Shown: one piece after another, positions 34,801 through 42,395 of the stretch
Layout: each line of letters opens with the position of its first letter
Numbering within the stretch: the stretch's first letter is position 1
DNA from: Amycolatopsis pithecellobii
GTDB taxonomy: Bacteria; Actinomycetota; Actinomycetes; Mycobacteriales; Pseudonocardiaceae
NCBI RefSeq assembly: GCF_009707865.1
Contig: NZ_WMBA01000051.1
Span: 1 to 59,349, forward strand
Length of the DNA: 59,349 nucleotides
Reading direction: 5' to 3'
The notes under the pieces: generated by a model
Told to the model about the DNA's origin: nothing
Databases searched by the model: none
Seen by the model: only the letters and a program-made list of their open reading frames with translations
Made by a program: the position numbers and the translations under genes

Positions 34801-35364
34801 ATGAGTCGAAGGCCACGCGACGCCGACGCCAGCCGGACCTCGATACTGGCGGCCGCCAGGCTGCAGTTCGGCAGGCACGGATTCGAGCGGACGACGATCC
34901 GGTCCGTCGCGGCGGAGGCCGGTGTCGATCCGGCACTCGTCATGCGCTACTTCCAGAACAAGGACGGCCTGTTCGCCGCGGCCGCCCGGCTGGACGTCGA
35001 GCTGCCGGACCTGTCCGAAGTGGACCCCGATCGGATCGCCGACGTCCTGCTGCCCGTGTTCATCGGACTATGGGGCCCCGACGGGCCGTTCCTGCCATTG
35101 CTGCGCGCCGCCACTTCGAATCCGGTCGCGACCGAGGCGCTGCTGGGCGTGCTGACCGAGCAGGTCACCCCGGCGCTCGCCGTCCTGGCGCCCGACCGGC
35201 CCGCGGAACGCGCGGCACTCGTCGGCGCTCAGCTCCTGGGCATCTCCGTGGCCCGCTACGTGCTCGGCGTCCCGCCCATCGTCTCGATGGACGACGCCAC
35301 GCTGATCGAGTGGTTACGCCCCACCCTGGCCCACTACCTCACCGGCGAGCCAGGAGTTTCGTGA
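34801..35364 (+). CDS. TetR/AcrR family regulator
   Basis: A 187-residue repressor with an N-terminal HTH (SILAAARLQFGRHGFERTTIRSVAAEAGVDPALVMRYFQNKDGLF) and a C-terminal TetR_C-type ligand domain. It is divergent from the hydroxylase operon, with two matching palindromes between them, so it most likely represses that operon and itself. No ribosome-binding sequence precedes the ATG. Its end overlaps the convergent TetR gene by 26 bases. Confidence 0.92.
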   Translation: MSRRPRDADASRTSILAAARLQFGRHGFERTTIRSVAAEAGVDPALVMRYFQNKDGLFAAAARLDVELPDLSEVDPDRIADVLLPVFIGLWGPDGPFLPLLRAATSNPVATEALLGVLTEQVTPALAVLAPDRPAERAALVGAQLLGISVARYVLGVPPIVSMDDATLIEWLRPTLAHYLTGEPGVS

Positions 35365-35914
35365 CCCCGAATTCGAATCGCTCGTCGAAGGATTCCTCAC
35401 TGAGAAAGGAAAACACGCTCCGCAGCGCGGGACGCTCCCCGACGGAGGGATGCGACAGGGAACGCTCCGGCAGGGACTGCTCCTCCTGGGCAAGGCCGAG
35501 CGTGAAGTAGATCAGGCTCCAGCAGGTCCACGCGGCTTCGCGCGGGGGAAGGCCGCCATCCAGCAACGCCTGGACGAGCGCTTCCGCAGTGTCCAAAGTG
35601 GCCGGTTCGGCGGCGTAGGTGCCGGCCACGACGGCGGCGCCGTCACGGTGGGCCAGCAGGGCCTCCCGGTAGCGCCGGACGATCTCGGCGGCGCGTTCGT
35701 GCCAGTCCCGCGGCAGGTCGTCGAGCGAGGCGCCGGCGACGATCGCGTCCGCCATCAGCTCCGCCAGCCGCGCCTTGCTCTTGGCATGCCAGAGCACGGT
35801 GTTCATCCGCACCCCGAGCCGCTGCGCGATGGCACGCAGGGAAACGGCGTCGGCACCGTGCTCGTCGAGGATCTCGAGGGCAACCCGCACCACATCGGCT
35901 TGACTCTTGGTCAC
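35339..35914 (-). CDS. TetR family regulator (TetR_C-type)
   Basis: A 191-residue regulator: HTH SQADVVRVALEILDEHGADAVSLRAIAQRLGVRMNTVLWHAKSK, resembling tetracycline-repressor-class proteins, and an all-helical C-terminal domain. The GTG start lies inside the palindrome at 35909-35919, so the transcript is probably leaderless and autorepressed by direct block. It is divergent from the FAD hydroxylase at 35968, its likely target. Confidence 0.9.
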   Translation of the reverse strand: MTKSQADVVRVALEILDEHGADAVSLRAIAQRLGVRMNTVLWHAKSKARLAELMADAIVAGASLDDLPRDWHERAAEIVRRYREALLAHRDGAAVVAGTYAAEPATLDTAEALVQALLDGGLPPREAAWTCWSLIYFTLGLAQEEQSLPERSLSHPSVGERPALRSVFSFLSEESFDERFEFGVTKLLARR

Positions 35915-35919
35915 TGACC
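35907..35919. promoter_or_regulatory. TetR operator over the regulator start codon
   Basis: TTGGTCACTGACC repeats the palindrome at 35941-35955; core GGTCA-C-TGACC. It covers the regulator's GTG (35912-35914, minus strand), which is unusual and supports autorepression. Confidence 0.7.
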
Positions 35920-35940
35920 TAGTGTACTGGAGGCGCATTG

Positions 35941-35955
35941 TTGGTCACTGACCAA
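35941..35955. promoter_or_regulatory. TetR operator, perfect 15-bp palindrome
   Basis: TTGGTCACTGACCAA is perfectly symmetric around a central C. It lies 12 bases before the hydroxylase ATG, 34 bases from the other copy. Confidence 0.75.
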
Positions 35956-35967
35956 GGGAGAGAGTTC

Positions 35968-37209
35968 ATGGAGGACGTGGTCATCGTGGGCGCCGGGCCG
36001 ACCGGTCTGTGGCTCGCCGGGGAACTACGGCTGGGCGGGGCGTCGGTCACGGTGCTGGAGACCAGGCCGGAACGGGACCCGAATTCGAAGGCGCTCACCA
36101 TCCATCCCCGCACGCTCGAAATCTTCGACTGCCGGGATATCGTGGAACTGTTTCTGGGCGAAGGCATCCGTATTCCGAGCGGGCATTTCGCCGCGCTGCC
36201 CGACCGGCTCGATTTCGCGGCGCTGGACACGCCGTATCCGTTCACTCTGGTGCTGGTACAGGCCCGCACCGAGGAAATCCTCGAAGCGCGTGCCCGCCGG
36301 ATGGGTGCGACCGTCCGCCGGAATTGCGCGGTCACCGGATTGACGTCCGGTGGTGTCGAATTGCCGGACGGAGAAATCGTCGAAGCGCGTTATGTGGTGG
36401 GCTGCGACGGAACGCGCAGCACCGTGCGCACGGCCGCGGGCATCGACTTCCCCGGCACCGATTCGACGACCTGGGGCTGGCTCGGGGATGTGAAGCTCGA
36501 TGCGCCGCCGGAACGGGGTTTCGCCAACAAGGCGGGCGCCGAGGGCGGCCTGATGATCGTGCCGATGCCCGGTGGTATTCATCGCATAGTGGGCGGTGAC
36601 CCGAACTCGGACCGGCCGGGCACACTGACGCTCGAGGAGCTACGGTCGGCCGTCCGCCGGATCGCCGGCACCGACTTCGGGATGCGGGACCCGGCGTGGT
36701 TGTCGCGTTTCGGCAACGCGACCCGGCAAGCCACGGCTTACCGTAAGGGAAACGTGTTACTGGCCGGGGACGCCGCGCACATGCATTTCCCGACCGGCGG
36801 CGTCGGCATGAACGTCGGTATCCAGGACGCGCACAACCTTGGCTGGAAGCTCGCCGCCGTGGTCACCGGCCGGGCGGATGAAACACTGCTCGACACGTAT
36901 CACGAGGAACGTCACCCGGTCGGCGCGGATCTGCTCGAACACACCCGCGCCCAGACGGCGCTGATGACGACGTACTCCCCCGAAGGGCAGGCGCTGCGCG
37001 CGGTGCTGAGCGGGTTGATCACGACGGCTCCCGATATGTCCCGGCAACTCGCCGGGCGGCTGTCCGGGCTCGACGTCACCTACGCGTCCGGCCCCCGCGT
37101 CCCGAACCTGCCGTTTTCCGATGGGAGCACGCTTTTCCAGCGGCTGCGCAGCGGCGAACACGTGAAGACCGAAGCCGGGCTGGTACGACCGGACGGACAT
37201 CTCGCCTGA
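35968..37209 (+). CDS. FAD-dependent hydroxylase with shortened C-terminal domain
   Basis: A 413-residue class A flavoprotein monooxygenase: GAGPTGLWLA, CDGTRSTVRTAAGID, LLAGDAAHMHFPTGGVGMNVGIQDA. Relatives with a full thioredoxin-like C-terminal domain are about 480-530 residues. Here the usual end motif LVRPDGH follows LFQRLRSGEHV after only a few residues, and the protein stops at HLA, so most of that domain is missing. FAD and catalytic domains look intact, so activity is plausible but substrate access or oligomerisation may differ. A GGGAGAGA ribosome-binding sequence supports the ATG. Likely repressed by the divergent TetR. Confidence 0.88.
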   Translation: MEDVVIVGAGPTGLWLAGELRLGGASVTVLETRPERDPNSKALTIHPRTLEIFDCRDIVELFLGEGIRIPSGHFAALPDRLDFAALDTPYPFTLVLVQARTEEILEARARRMGATVRRNCAVTGLTSGGVELPDGEIVEARYVVGCDGTRSTVRTAAGIDFPGTDSTTWGWLGDVKLDAPPERGFANKAGAEGGLMIVPMPGGIHRIVGGDPNSDRPGTLTLEELRSAVRRIAGTDFGMRDPAWLSRFGNATRQATAYRKGNVLLAGDAAHMHFPTGGVGMNVGIQDAHNLGWKLAAVVTGRADETLLDTYHEERHPVGADLLEHTRAQTALMTTYSPEGQALRAVLSGLITTAPDMSRQLAGRLSGLDVTYASGPRVPNLPFSDGSTLFQRLRSGEHVKTEAGLVRPDGHLA

Positions 37210-37234
37210 CCGTCCACAATGGAGCGCTTGGGGT

Positions 37235-38092
37235 TCACCAGTCGTGGAACCCGCGCCCCGTCTTGCGCCCGAGCTCGCCCGCCGCGACCTTGTCCCGCAG
37301 CAACTGCGGCGGGACGAACCGCTCACCCAGGGTGGCGTGCAGGTACTCCGCGATGGCCAGCCGCACGTCAAGGCCGACGAGGTCGGTGGAGCGCAACGGT
37401 CCCATCGGGTGCCGGTAGCCCAGTTCCATCGCCTTGTCGATCGACTCGGCGTCGGCAACGCCTTCCTCCAGCATCCTGATCGCCTCCAGCCCGAGCAGCA
37501 CGCCGAGGCGGCTGGTGGCGAACCCGGGCGAGTCCCGCACGACGATGTCGGTCTTGCCGAGTGCCCGCACCCAGCCACGCACCCGCCGCACGACCTCGTC
37601 GCCGGTCTGGGGCGCGACCACCACCTCCACCAGCTTCGATGCCGGGACCGGGTTGAAGAGATGGGTGCCGACGAACCGTCCCGGTTCGCGGAGGGCGGCG
37701 CCGAGTTCCGCGACGGACAGCGAACTGGTGTTGGTGGCGAGGACACTCTCCGGGCCGACCCTCGCCTCGGCCCTGGTGAGTACGTCGATCTTGAGGTCGG
37801 CGCGTTCCGGCACCGCCTCGATCACGAGGTCGGCCTGCGGGGGCAGGGCGGCGAAATCGGTGAGCACGGTCAGCCGGCCCAGCACGGTTTCCGGGTCCTG
37901 CGGCAGGGCGCCGCGCTCGGCGGCCTTCGCCAGCCCGTCGGCGACTCGCCGGCGGGCCGCGGAGGCGGCCTCGTCGCTACTCTCCACAATGGACACTTCG
38001 CTGCCGAGCCCGGCGAAGACCTGCGCGATACCCGCACCCATCCGCCCGCCCCCGATCACCACGACCACATCCGGCGCACTGTCCACGTTCAC
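37235..38092 (-). CDS. 3-hydroxyacyl-CoA dehydrogenase
   Basis: A 285-residue single-function 3HCDH: NAD-binding VVIGGGRMGAGIAQ, VIEAVPE, ATNTSSL, catalytic His in VGTHLFNPVP, and the C-terminal helical dimerisation domain with ELGRKTGRGFHDW. It oxidises L-3-hydroxyacyl-CoA to 3-ketoacyl-CoA with NAD. The GTG follows GGGAGG by five bases. It is alone, without thiolase or hydratase partners next to it; an enoyl-CoA hydratase is 3 kb away at 41103. A perfect CCGAACGTTCGG palindrome lies in its promoter. Confidence 0.93.
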   Translation of the reverse strand: MNVDSAPDVVVVIGGGRMGAGIAQVFAGLGSEVSIVESSDEAASAARRRVADGLAKAAERGALPQDPETVLGRLTVLTDFAALPPQADLVIEAVPERADLKIDVLTRAEARVGPESVLATNTSSLSVAELGAALREPGRFVGTHLFNPVPASKLVEVVVAPQTGDEVVRRVRGWVRALGKTDIVVRDSPGFATSRLGVLLGLEAIRMLEEGVADAESIDKAMELGYRHPMGPLRSTDLVGLDVRLAIAEYLHATLGERFVPPQLLRDKVAAGELGRKTGRGFHDW

Positions 38093-38128
38093 GAGCTCCT
38101 CCCGTCCGTCGCGTACCACCTTAACCGA

Positions 38129-38140
38129 CCGAACGTTCGG
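38129..38140. promoter_or_regulatory. 12-bp palindromic operator
   Basis: CCGAACGTTCGG, perfect palindrome, 37 bases upstream of the 3-hydroxyacyl-CoA dehydrogenase. It resembles TetR-family operators controlling acyl-CoA metabolism; the binder is unknown. Confidence 0.5.
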
Positions 38141-38174
38141 ATATTCGCGTGAGCCGCACCACGTGGCCCGCGGG

Positions 38175-39560
38175 TCAGGAATTGCCGTCGCCGTCCGGGA
38201 TCCACTCGCCGTGGAAGCCCAGTGGCACGCGGCGCGGGAGCTCCACCGTGGCCACCGGCCCGGCCGCCACATCGCCGGCGTCGAGGACGACCAGGTTCGC
38301 CGCGTTGCGGGTCTCGTGGGACACGATCGAGATCAGCCACCCATCGTCCTCACGGGTGCCGCCCAGCGCCGGCACGAACTCCGCCTCCCCCGGCACCCAG
38401 CCGTGCTCGAAAGTGTAGGTGGACCGGCCGCCGTTTTTGGTGTCGTACTTGATGATCGACGGCTGCAGGCGGTCACCGATCAGCAGCGGCGCGCTCACCG
38501 CATAGACCGACTCGCTCCCCTCGCCGATGCGGTTCTCGTTGATTGTCGGGAATTCGATCGCGAGGTCGTCCAGCCGCTCCTCGGTGGCGGTGCCGGTGGC
38601 CACGTCGACGATCCAGCGGTGCAGGCGGCCACCCCCCACGGCGGTGGTCAGCGCCTCGCGCAGTGTGCTGGTCCCGCCGAGATCGGCCCAGATGCGGTTG
38701 AACGAGGCCGGGTCGTACTGCACGGCATCCAGCACGAGCTTTCCGGACGCGGTCTCGCGTGCGTTCGCGACATGAAAGGCGTATCCGGGTTCCACCTCGA
38801 TCCACTTCACGTCCGCGTCCCCACCCCCACGCGGCATCACGCCGATCCGTGCGCCGTAGGTGTCGCTCCACCGGAACGGCATGCCCGGACGCACGGTGAG
38901 CTCCCGGTCGAACACGACGGGCAGATCGAGCCACAGCACATAGTTCGGGGTGATCGCGAAGTCGTGCATCATCGTGTATCCGGGCACCGTGATGGGCACG
39001 CTGCGCAGCAGTTCGCCGGTCGCGTCGATGTGGTGGAACGTCACGAACGGCGGTCGCGGGCTGACCCCGAAGATGTAGAGGTCACCGGTCGCCGGGTCGA
39101 GCTTGGGGTGCGCCGTCATCGCGGTCTTGAGCTTGCCGTGGAAGTCCCACGGCCCGACGCTCTCCAGCTCCTCGCTGATCTCCCACGGAAAACCGTTCTC
39201 CACCAAGGAAAGGATCTTGCCGCCGTGGTGGATCACGCTGGTGTTGGAGGTGTTGTGCAGATGCCCGCTCGCCGGATCGGACCGGTCGAACGGCTTGCCG
39301 TCCATCAGCGGCGTGTGCACCCAGCGGTTGCGGTACCACTGCGCGCGCCCGTCCCGGATCCGGACACCGTGCAGCATGCCCTGGCCGGTGAAGTTGTGCC
39401 CGGGATCGGTGCCCGGCAACGGGTTGGAGCCGTTGCGGAAATACCGTCCGGACAGTTCGGACGGCAGCGTGCCGGTCACCCGCAGGTCGGCGGCGTCGAT
39501 CTCGTCGGGCACGGGTGCCATCGCACCGCTGAGGTAGCCCGGCCGCTCGGTGGTCGTCAT
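38175..39560 (-). CDS. Carotenoid oxygenase family dioxygenase
   Basis: A 461-residue seven-bladed propeller non-haem iron dioxygenase of the carotenoid cleavage/lignostilbene dioxygenase/RPE65 family. The four iron-binding histidines are visible: His151 (AHPKLD), His199 (MMHDFA), His263 (FHVANA) and His450 (FHGEW). It cleaves a carbon-carbon double bond with O2, giving two carbonyl products; substrates include carotenoids, apocarotenoids or stilbenes. The ATG has AGGAG five bases upstream. No carotenoid synthesis genes are near, so stilbene- or lignin-like substrates are as likely. Divergent from a TetR regulator. Confidence 0.94.
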   Translation of the reverse strand: MTTTERPGYLSGAMAPVPDEIDAADLRVTGTLPSELSGRYFRNGSNPLPGTDPGHNFTGQGMLHGVRIRDGRAQWYRNRWVHTPLMDGKPFDRSDPASGHLHNTSNTSVIHHGGKILSLVENGFPWEISEELESVGPWDFHGKLKTAMTAHPKLDPATGDLYIFGVSPRPPFVTFHHIDATGELLRSVPITVPGYTMMHDFAITPNYVLWLDLPVVFDRELTVRPGMPFRWSDTYGARIGVMPRGGGDADVKWIEVEPGYAFHVANARETASGKLVLDAVQYDPASFNRIWADLGGTSTLREALTTAVGGGRLHRWIVDVATGTATEERLDDLAIEFPTINENRIGEGSESVYAVSAPLLIGDRLQPSIIKYDTKNGGRSTYTFEHGWVPGEAEFVPALGGTREDDGWLISIVSHETRNAANLVVLDAGDVAAGPVATVELPRRVPLGFHGEWIPDGDGNS

Positions 39561-39628
39561 GGTCACTCCTGTTCGAGGGGAACTAAACACCCGTAAAGAT
39601 ACGTCAGCCGGACCGCGGTCGCAATTAC

Positions 39629-39657
39629 TTGCGCGAGGTTATAAACGGCCGTATACT
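39629..39657 (+). promoter_or_regulatory. Promoter of a leaderless TetR transcript, with overlapping operator
   Basis: TTGCGC (39629-39634), 17-base spacer, TATACT (39652-39657), with the TetR ATG eight bases after the -10, so the mRNA would be leaderless. The spacer contains ACGGCCGT (39645-39652), the centre of an inverted repeat suited to autoregulation. Confidence 0.6.
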
Positions 39658-39664
39658 TCCGGCG

Positions 39665-40264
39665 ATGACCAGACCAGCCGTATCACACCAGCGGAACAAA
39701 CCAGGGGAAGGTTCCCGGCTGCGCGGCCGGATTATCGCTGCGGCGTTCGAGATCCTGGACGAGGAGGCGACCGTCGACGCGGTGACCCTGCGGGCCGTCG
39801 CACGGCGAATGGGAGTGACGGCACCCGCGCTCTACGGTCATTTTCGCGATCTCAACGACCTGCGCGGCGAATTGCAGCGCACGGCTTTCGCCGATTTGCA
39901 CGCGGCGTGTGATGAGGCAGCCGGCGGAATGGAAGATCCGGTGCGGGCCCTGCTCGCCCGCTGTCAGACGATCGCGACGTGGGGCATCGAGCACCTCGGC
40001 CGCTACCGGCTGATGTTCACCAAGATCGACGGCGTGCCCAACGTCGCGGGCCAGGCGTCCGTCGACCGCCTGGTGGCGGCCGTCGAGGAGTGCGTCAGCG
40101 CGCGACGGTGCGACAGCGACGACCCGCAGACCGACACCGCCCATCTTTTGGCCGCGCTCAACGGACTCGTGCTGACCCGGACGGTCATGGACGGCTTTCC
40201 CTGGCCCGCGCTGACCCGGGCGGTGCACGACATCGCGACGAGGATCCTGCGCCTGGCGCCCTGA
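39665..40264 (+). CDS. TetR family regulator (TetR_C-type)
   Basis: A 199-residue repressor: HTH RGRIIAAAFEILDEEATVDAVTLRAVARRMGVTAPALYGHFRDLNDL and a C-terminal helical domain of the TetR_C_33-like kind (IATWGIEHLGRYRLMFT). The start is fixed by the promoter geometry (leaderless ATG). Divergent from the carotenoid oxygenase, its probable target. It ends two bases before the stop of the convergent regulator. Confidence 0.9.
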   Translation: MTRPAVSHQRNKPGEGSRLRGRIIAAAFEILDEEATVDAVTLRAVARRMGVTAPALYGHFRDLNDLRGELQRTAFADLHAACDEAAGGMEDPVRALLARCQTIATWGIEHLGRYRLMFTKIDGVPNVAGQASVDRLVAAVEECVSARRCDSDDPQTDTAHLLAALNGLVLTRTVMDGFPWPALTRAVHDIATRILRLAP

Positions 40265-40266
40265 AA

Positions 40267-40863
40267 TCAGGCGTGCAGAAGCGCGGCGACCGCGGCGTGG
40301 ATCTTCTCCGCGTCCGGTTCGTCGCCGGTGATCATGTCCGCGTAGAGGAACGATTCGATGATGCGGACGATGAGGTAGGCCAGATCGTGCAACGCCATCC
40401 GGTGCGACAGGTGGCCCCGGTCGTGCTCCTGCTCCAGCATCCGCTCGAAGCAACCGACGATGTAGCCCTGCAGCGGGCTGGCCTTCGAAGTCAGCAGCCG
40501 CAACGCCCGCTCCGCCTCGCGCCGCAGAAAGGCTTGGAAGAACTGGGTTTCGATGAGCGTCTGCGCGTAGTTGCGGGCGACCATCGCGATCCGCGCGCCA
40601 CCGACCCCCTCGGCGGCCTCGGCGGCGTCGCGCAACGTGGGATCGGTCAGCGAGATCAGGATGTTGACGACGAGCTGATCCCGGTTGCCCAGCCAGCGAA
40701 AGAGGGTCGTTCGGTCGACGCCGAGCCGCGCGGCGAGCTGTTGCATGTCCAGCCGCTCCCCCGCCACGAACGCGCGGCGCGCCATCCGGAAGGCCTTGCC
40801 CGCGTCCGGGCGCTCGCCGGAGCGCGACGTCCCGGCGAGGTCTGCGGGTCGCGGTGTGGTCAT
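40267..40863 (-). CDS. TetR family regulator, QsdR-like
   Basis: About 198 residues. A degenerate-looking HTH (MARRAFVAGERLDMQQLAARLGVDRTTLFRWLGNRDQL) precedes a long helical ligand domain, the arrangement seen in QsdR-type regulators. Either of two nearby ATGs (40872 or 40863) may be used; AGGA eight bases before the second favours it. Its likely targets are itself or the enoyl-CoA hydratase at 41103, separated by the repeat element. Confidence 0.85.
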   Translation of the reverse strand: MTTPRPADLAGTSRSGERPDAGKAFRMARRAFVAGERLDMQQLAARLGVDRTTLFRWLGNRDQLVVNILISLTDPTLRDAAEAAEGVGGARIAMVARNYAQTLIETQFFQAFLRREAERALRLLTSKASPLQGYIVGCFERMLEQEHDRGHLSHRMALHDLAYLIVRIIESFLYADMITGDEPDAEKIHAAVAALLHA

Positions 40864-40874
40864 GGCGAGCATCC

Positions 40875-41069
40875 TAGGCGTGGTTCATAAGCGGCGGAGC
40901 CGCTTGCTGTGGGCCGTCAGCTTGCACCGCTGCGGGTTCTCAGGTGGTTCCTCGCGAGGACAGCGCCGACGTGGTGTATCGGCATACATGAGGAGGCGAT
41001 CCCGGAGCGAGGGGCCGCCTGAGGTTCCGCCACGCAAACCACATTCGAAACAGTCTTAGGCGTGGTTCA
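40875..41069. repeat. Structured non-coding element flanked by 13-bp direct repeats
   Basis: TAGGCGTGGTTCA occurs at 40875-40887 and 41057-41069, bounding about 170 bases without a credible gene. Inside are a 7-bp stem with 3-nt loop (AAGCGGC-GGA-GCCGCTT, 40889-40905) and a 12-bp palindrome TCCTCGCGAGGA (40949-40960). This looks like a small mobile or dispersed element, possibly MITE/REP-like. I recall similar sequence recurring in Amycolatopsis genomes but cannot verify it here. Confidence 0.5.
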
Positions 41070-41102
41070 CGAGGTTACGCCCGCGATGGCGCTCGTCTCC
41101 GG

Positions 41103-41912
41103 TCATGCGTCCAGCTCCGTGCGGGGCGGAAGACCGGGGAAAGCCGGCGGCCGCCGTTCGAGGTAGCTGGCGACGCCTTCCTTGACGTCCGGACCGCGAA
41201 ACGACGCCAGCATCAACCGGTCCGCATCGGCGACCGCGGTGGCGAAGTCGGTTTCGAGGGCGCGATGCACCTGGCCCTTGATCTGCGCCATCGCCCACGG
41301 CGAGCAGGCGGCGGCCAGGGCCTCGGCGTATTCGACGGCCTCGTCCACCACCCGGCCGGCTTCCTCGACGACCCGGTCGACGAGGCCGATCCCGAGCGCT
41401 TCCCGGCCGAGCACTACGCGTGAGGACAGCAGAAGGTCGAGGGCGCGGCTCGTGCCCACGAGGCGCGGCAGCAGCCAGGCGATGCCGTATTCCGCGATCA
41501 GCCCGCGCTTCGCGAAGGCCGTCGTCAGCTTCGCGTCCGGTGTCGAGAACCGCAGATCGCAGTACAGCGCCTCGACCAGGCCGAGTCCCGCGGCCGCCCC
41601 GTTGATCGCGGCGATCAGCGGTTTGCGCACGGTGAGGGGATACCACCGCGGCCTCGGGCGTGGTGGGAGCTCGTCGAACTCGGTCTCGCCGACGGCTTCG
41701 AGGTCGGCGAGATCGGCGCCGCCGCAGAAGCCGCGCCCGGCTCCGGTCAGCACGATCGCCCGGACACTCGCGTCGGCCTCGGCTTCGTCCAGGCGCGCGT
41801 AGTACTCCTCCTCGAGCGCGTCGTTCCAGGCGTTCATCCGGTCCGGCCTGTTGAGCGTGAGGACCAGAACAGCTCCTCGCCGCTCGGCGAGGACGAGTGG
41901 GCCTTCGGCCAT
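41103..41912 (-). CDS. Enoyl-CoA hydratase/isomerase
   Basis: A 269-residue crotonase-fold protein: oxyanion-hole segments GRGFCGGADL (near 59-68) and INGAAAGLGLVEALYCDLRF, with Glu114 at the position of the first catalytic Glu and Glu141 (IAEYGIAW) near the second. Both acids suggest true hydratase or isomerase chemistry on an enoyl-CoA. The ATG has GGGAG five bases upstream. No operon partner; a long imperfect inverted repeat lies in its promoter. Confidence 0.93.
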   Translation of the reverse strand: MAEGPLVLAERRGAVLVLTLNRPDRMNAWNDALEEEYYARLDEAEADASVRAIVLTGAGRGFCGGADLADLEAVGETEFDELPPRPRPRWYPLTVRKPLIAAINGAAAGLGLVEALYCDLRFSTPDAKLTTAFAKRGLIAEYGIAWLLPRLVGTSRALDLLLSSRVVLGREALGIGLVDRVVEEAGRVVDEAVEYAEALAAACSPWAMAQIKGQVHRALETDFATAVADADRLMLASFRGPDVKEGVASYLERRPPAFPGLPPRTELDA

Positions 41913-41959
41913 CGGAGCTCCCTTCGTCACCCGAGCACGGTAAGCGGGATCGGATCAGG

Positions 41960-41986
41960 ATGCAACACTTTGTGAATGTGTTGTAT
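41960..41986. promoter_or_regulatory. 27-bp imperfect inverted repeat before enoyl-CoA hydratase
   Basis: Outer arms ATGCAACAC (41960-41968) and GTGTTGTAT (41978-41986) are complementary at all but one position around a 9-base AT-rich centre. It lies 48-74 bases upstream of the hydratase start in AT-richer DNA, consistent with a promoter and regulator site. Confidence 0.55.
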
Positions 41987-41987
41987 C

Positions 41988-42395
41988 TCAGCTCGGCCGG
42001 GAGAGGGCGAGCCGGATCCCGTAGCTTACGGCCGAGGCCAGGAACAGGGCGAGCACCAGCCAAAGCCACCGGGCCAGGTACGGCTGCTGGCTGAGTCCGG
42101 TGGCGGCGAGGTGAGTGCCCTCCGAGTCACGGAGGATGCCGGGCAGGAACATCACGAACGTCAGGCCCGCGCCGAGCAGCGGCAGGCGGATGTGGTTGAT
42201 CAGCGGGATCCGGGTGCGCGGCAGGCGGGTCAGCATGCGGTCCGTGAGTGCGTAGGCGGGGAACAGGACGAGGTCGTGGACCACGGCGGCGCCGACGAAC
42301 CAGAGGAGAACCGTCGGTGCGGAGGGATCGCCGAGCAGGAACGAAGCGGCGTATGCGGCGAGTCCGAGGCCGGCGAGCATGACGAGAAGTTTCAT
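41988..42395 (-). CDS. Four-helix membrane protein
   Basis: A 135-residue hydrophobic protein with about four membrane helices (starting LLVMLAGLGLAAYAASFLLG; VLLWFVGAAVVHDLVLFPAYAL; HIRLPLLGAGLTFVMFLPGIL; WLWLVLALFLASAVSYGIRL). A conserved-looking His-Asp (VVHDLV) and Pro in the second helix could have a functional role. No family name is certain. The ATG overlaps the Moco-oxidoreductase stop (ATGA), so the two are made together and may form a complex. Confidence 0.85.
   Translation of the reverse strand: MKLLVMLAGLGLAAYAASFLLGDPSAPTVLLWFVGAAVVHDLVLFPAYALTDRMLTRLPRTRIPLINHIRLPLLGAGLTFVMFLPGILRDSEGTHLAATGLSQQPYLARWLWLVLALFLASAVSYGIRLALSRPS

Noticed and set aside
37434..39596. 720-codon rightward open frame over the dehydrogenase and carotenoid oxygenase
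   Set aside because: Antisense to two genes with complete catalytic residues; no domain recognised in it.
40900..41050. Small RNA or riboswitch between the TetR gene and the hydratase
   Set aside because: Hairpins exist, but no promoter or known riboswitch core is visible and the flanking direct repeats fit a mobile or dispersed element better.
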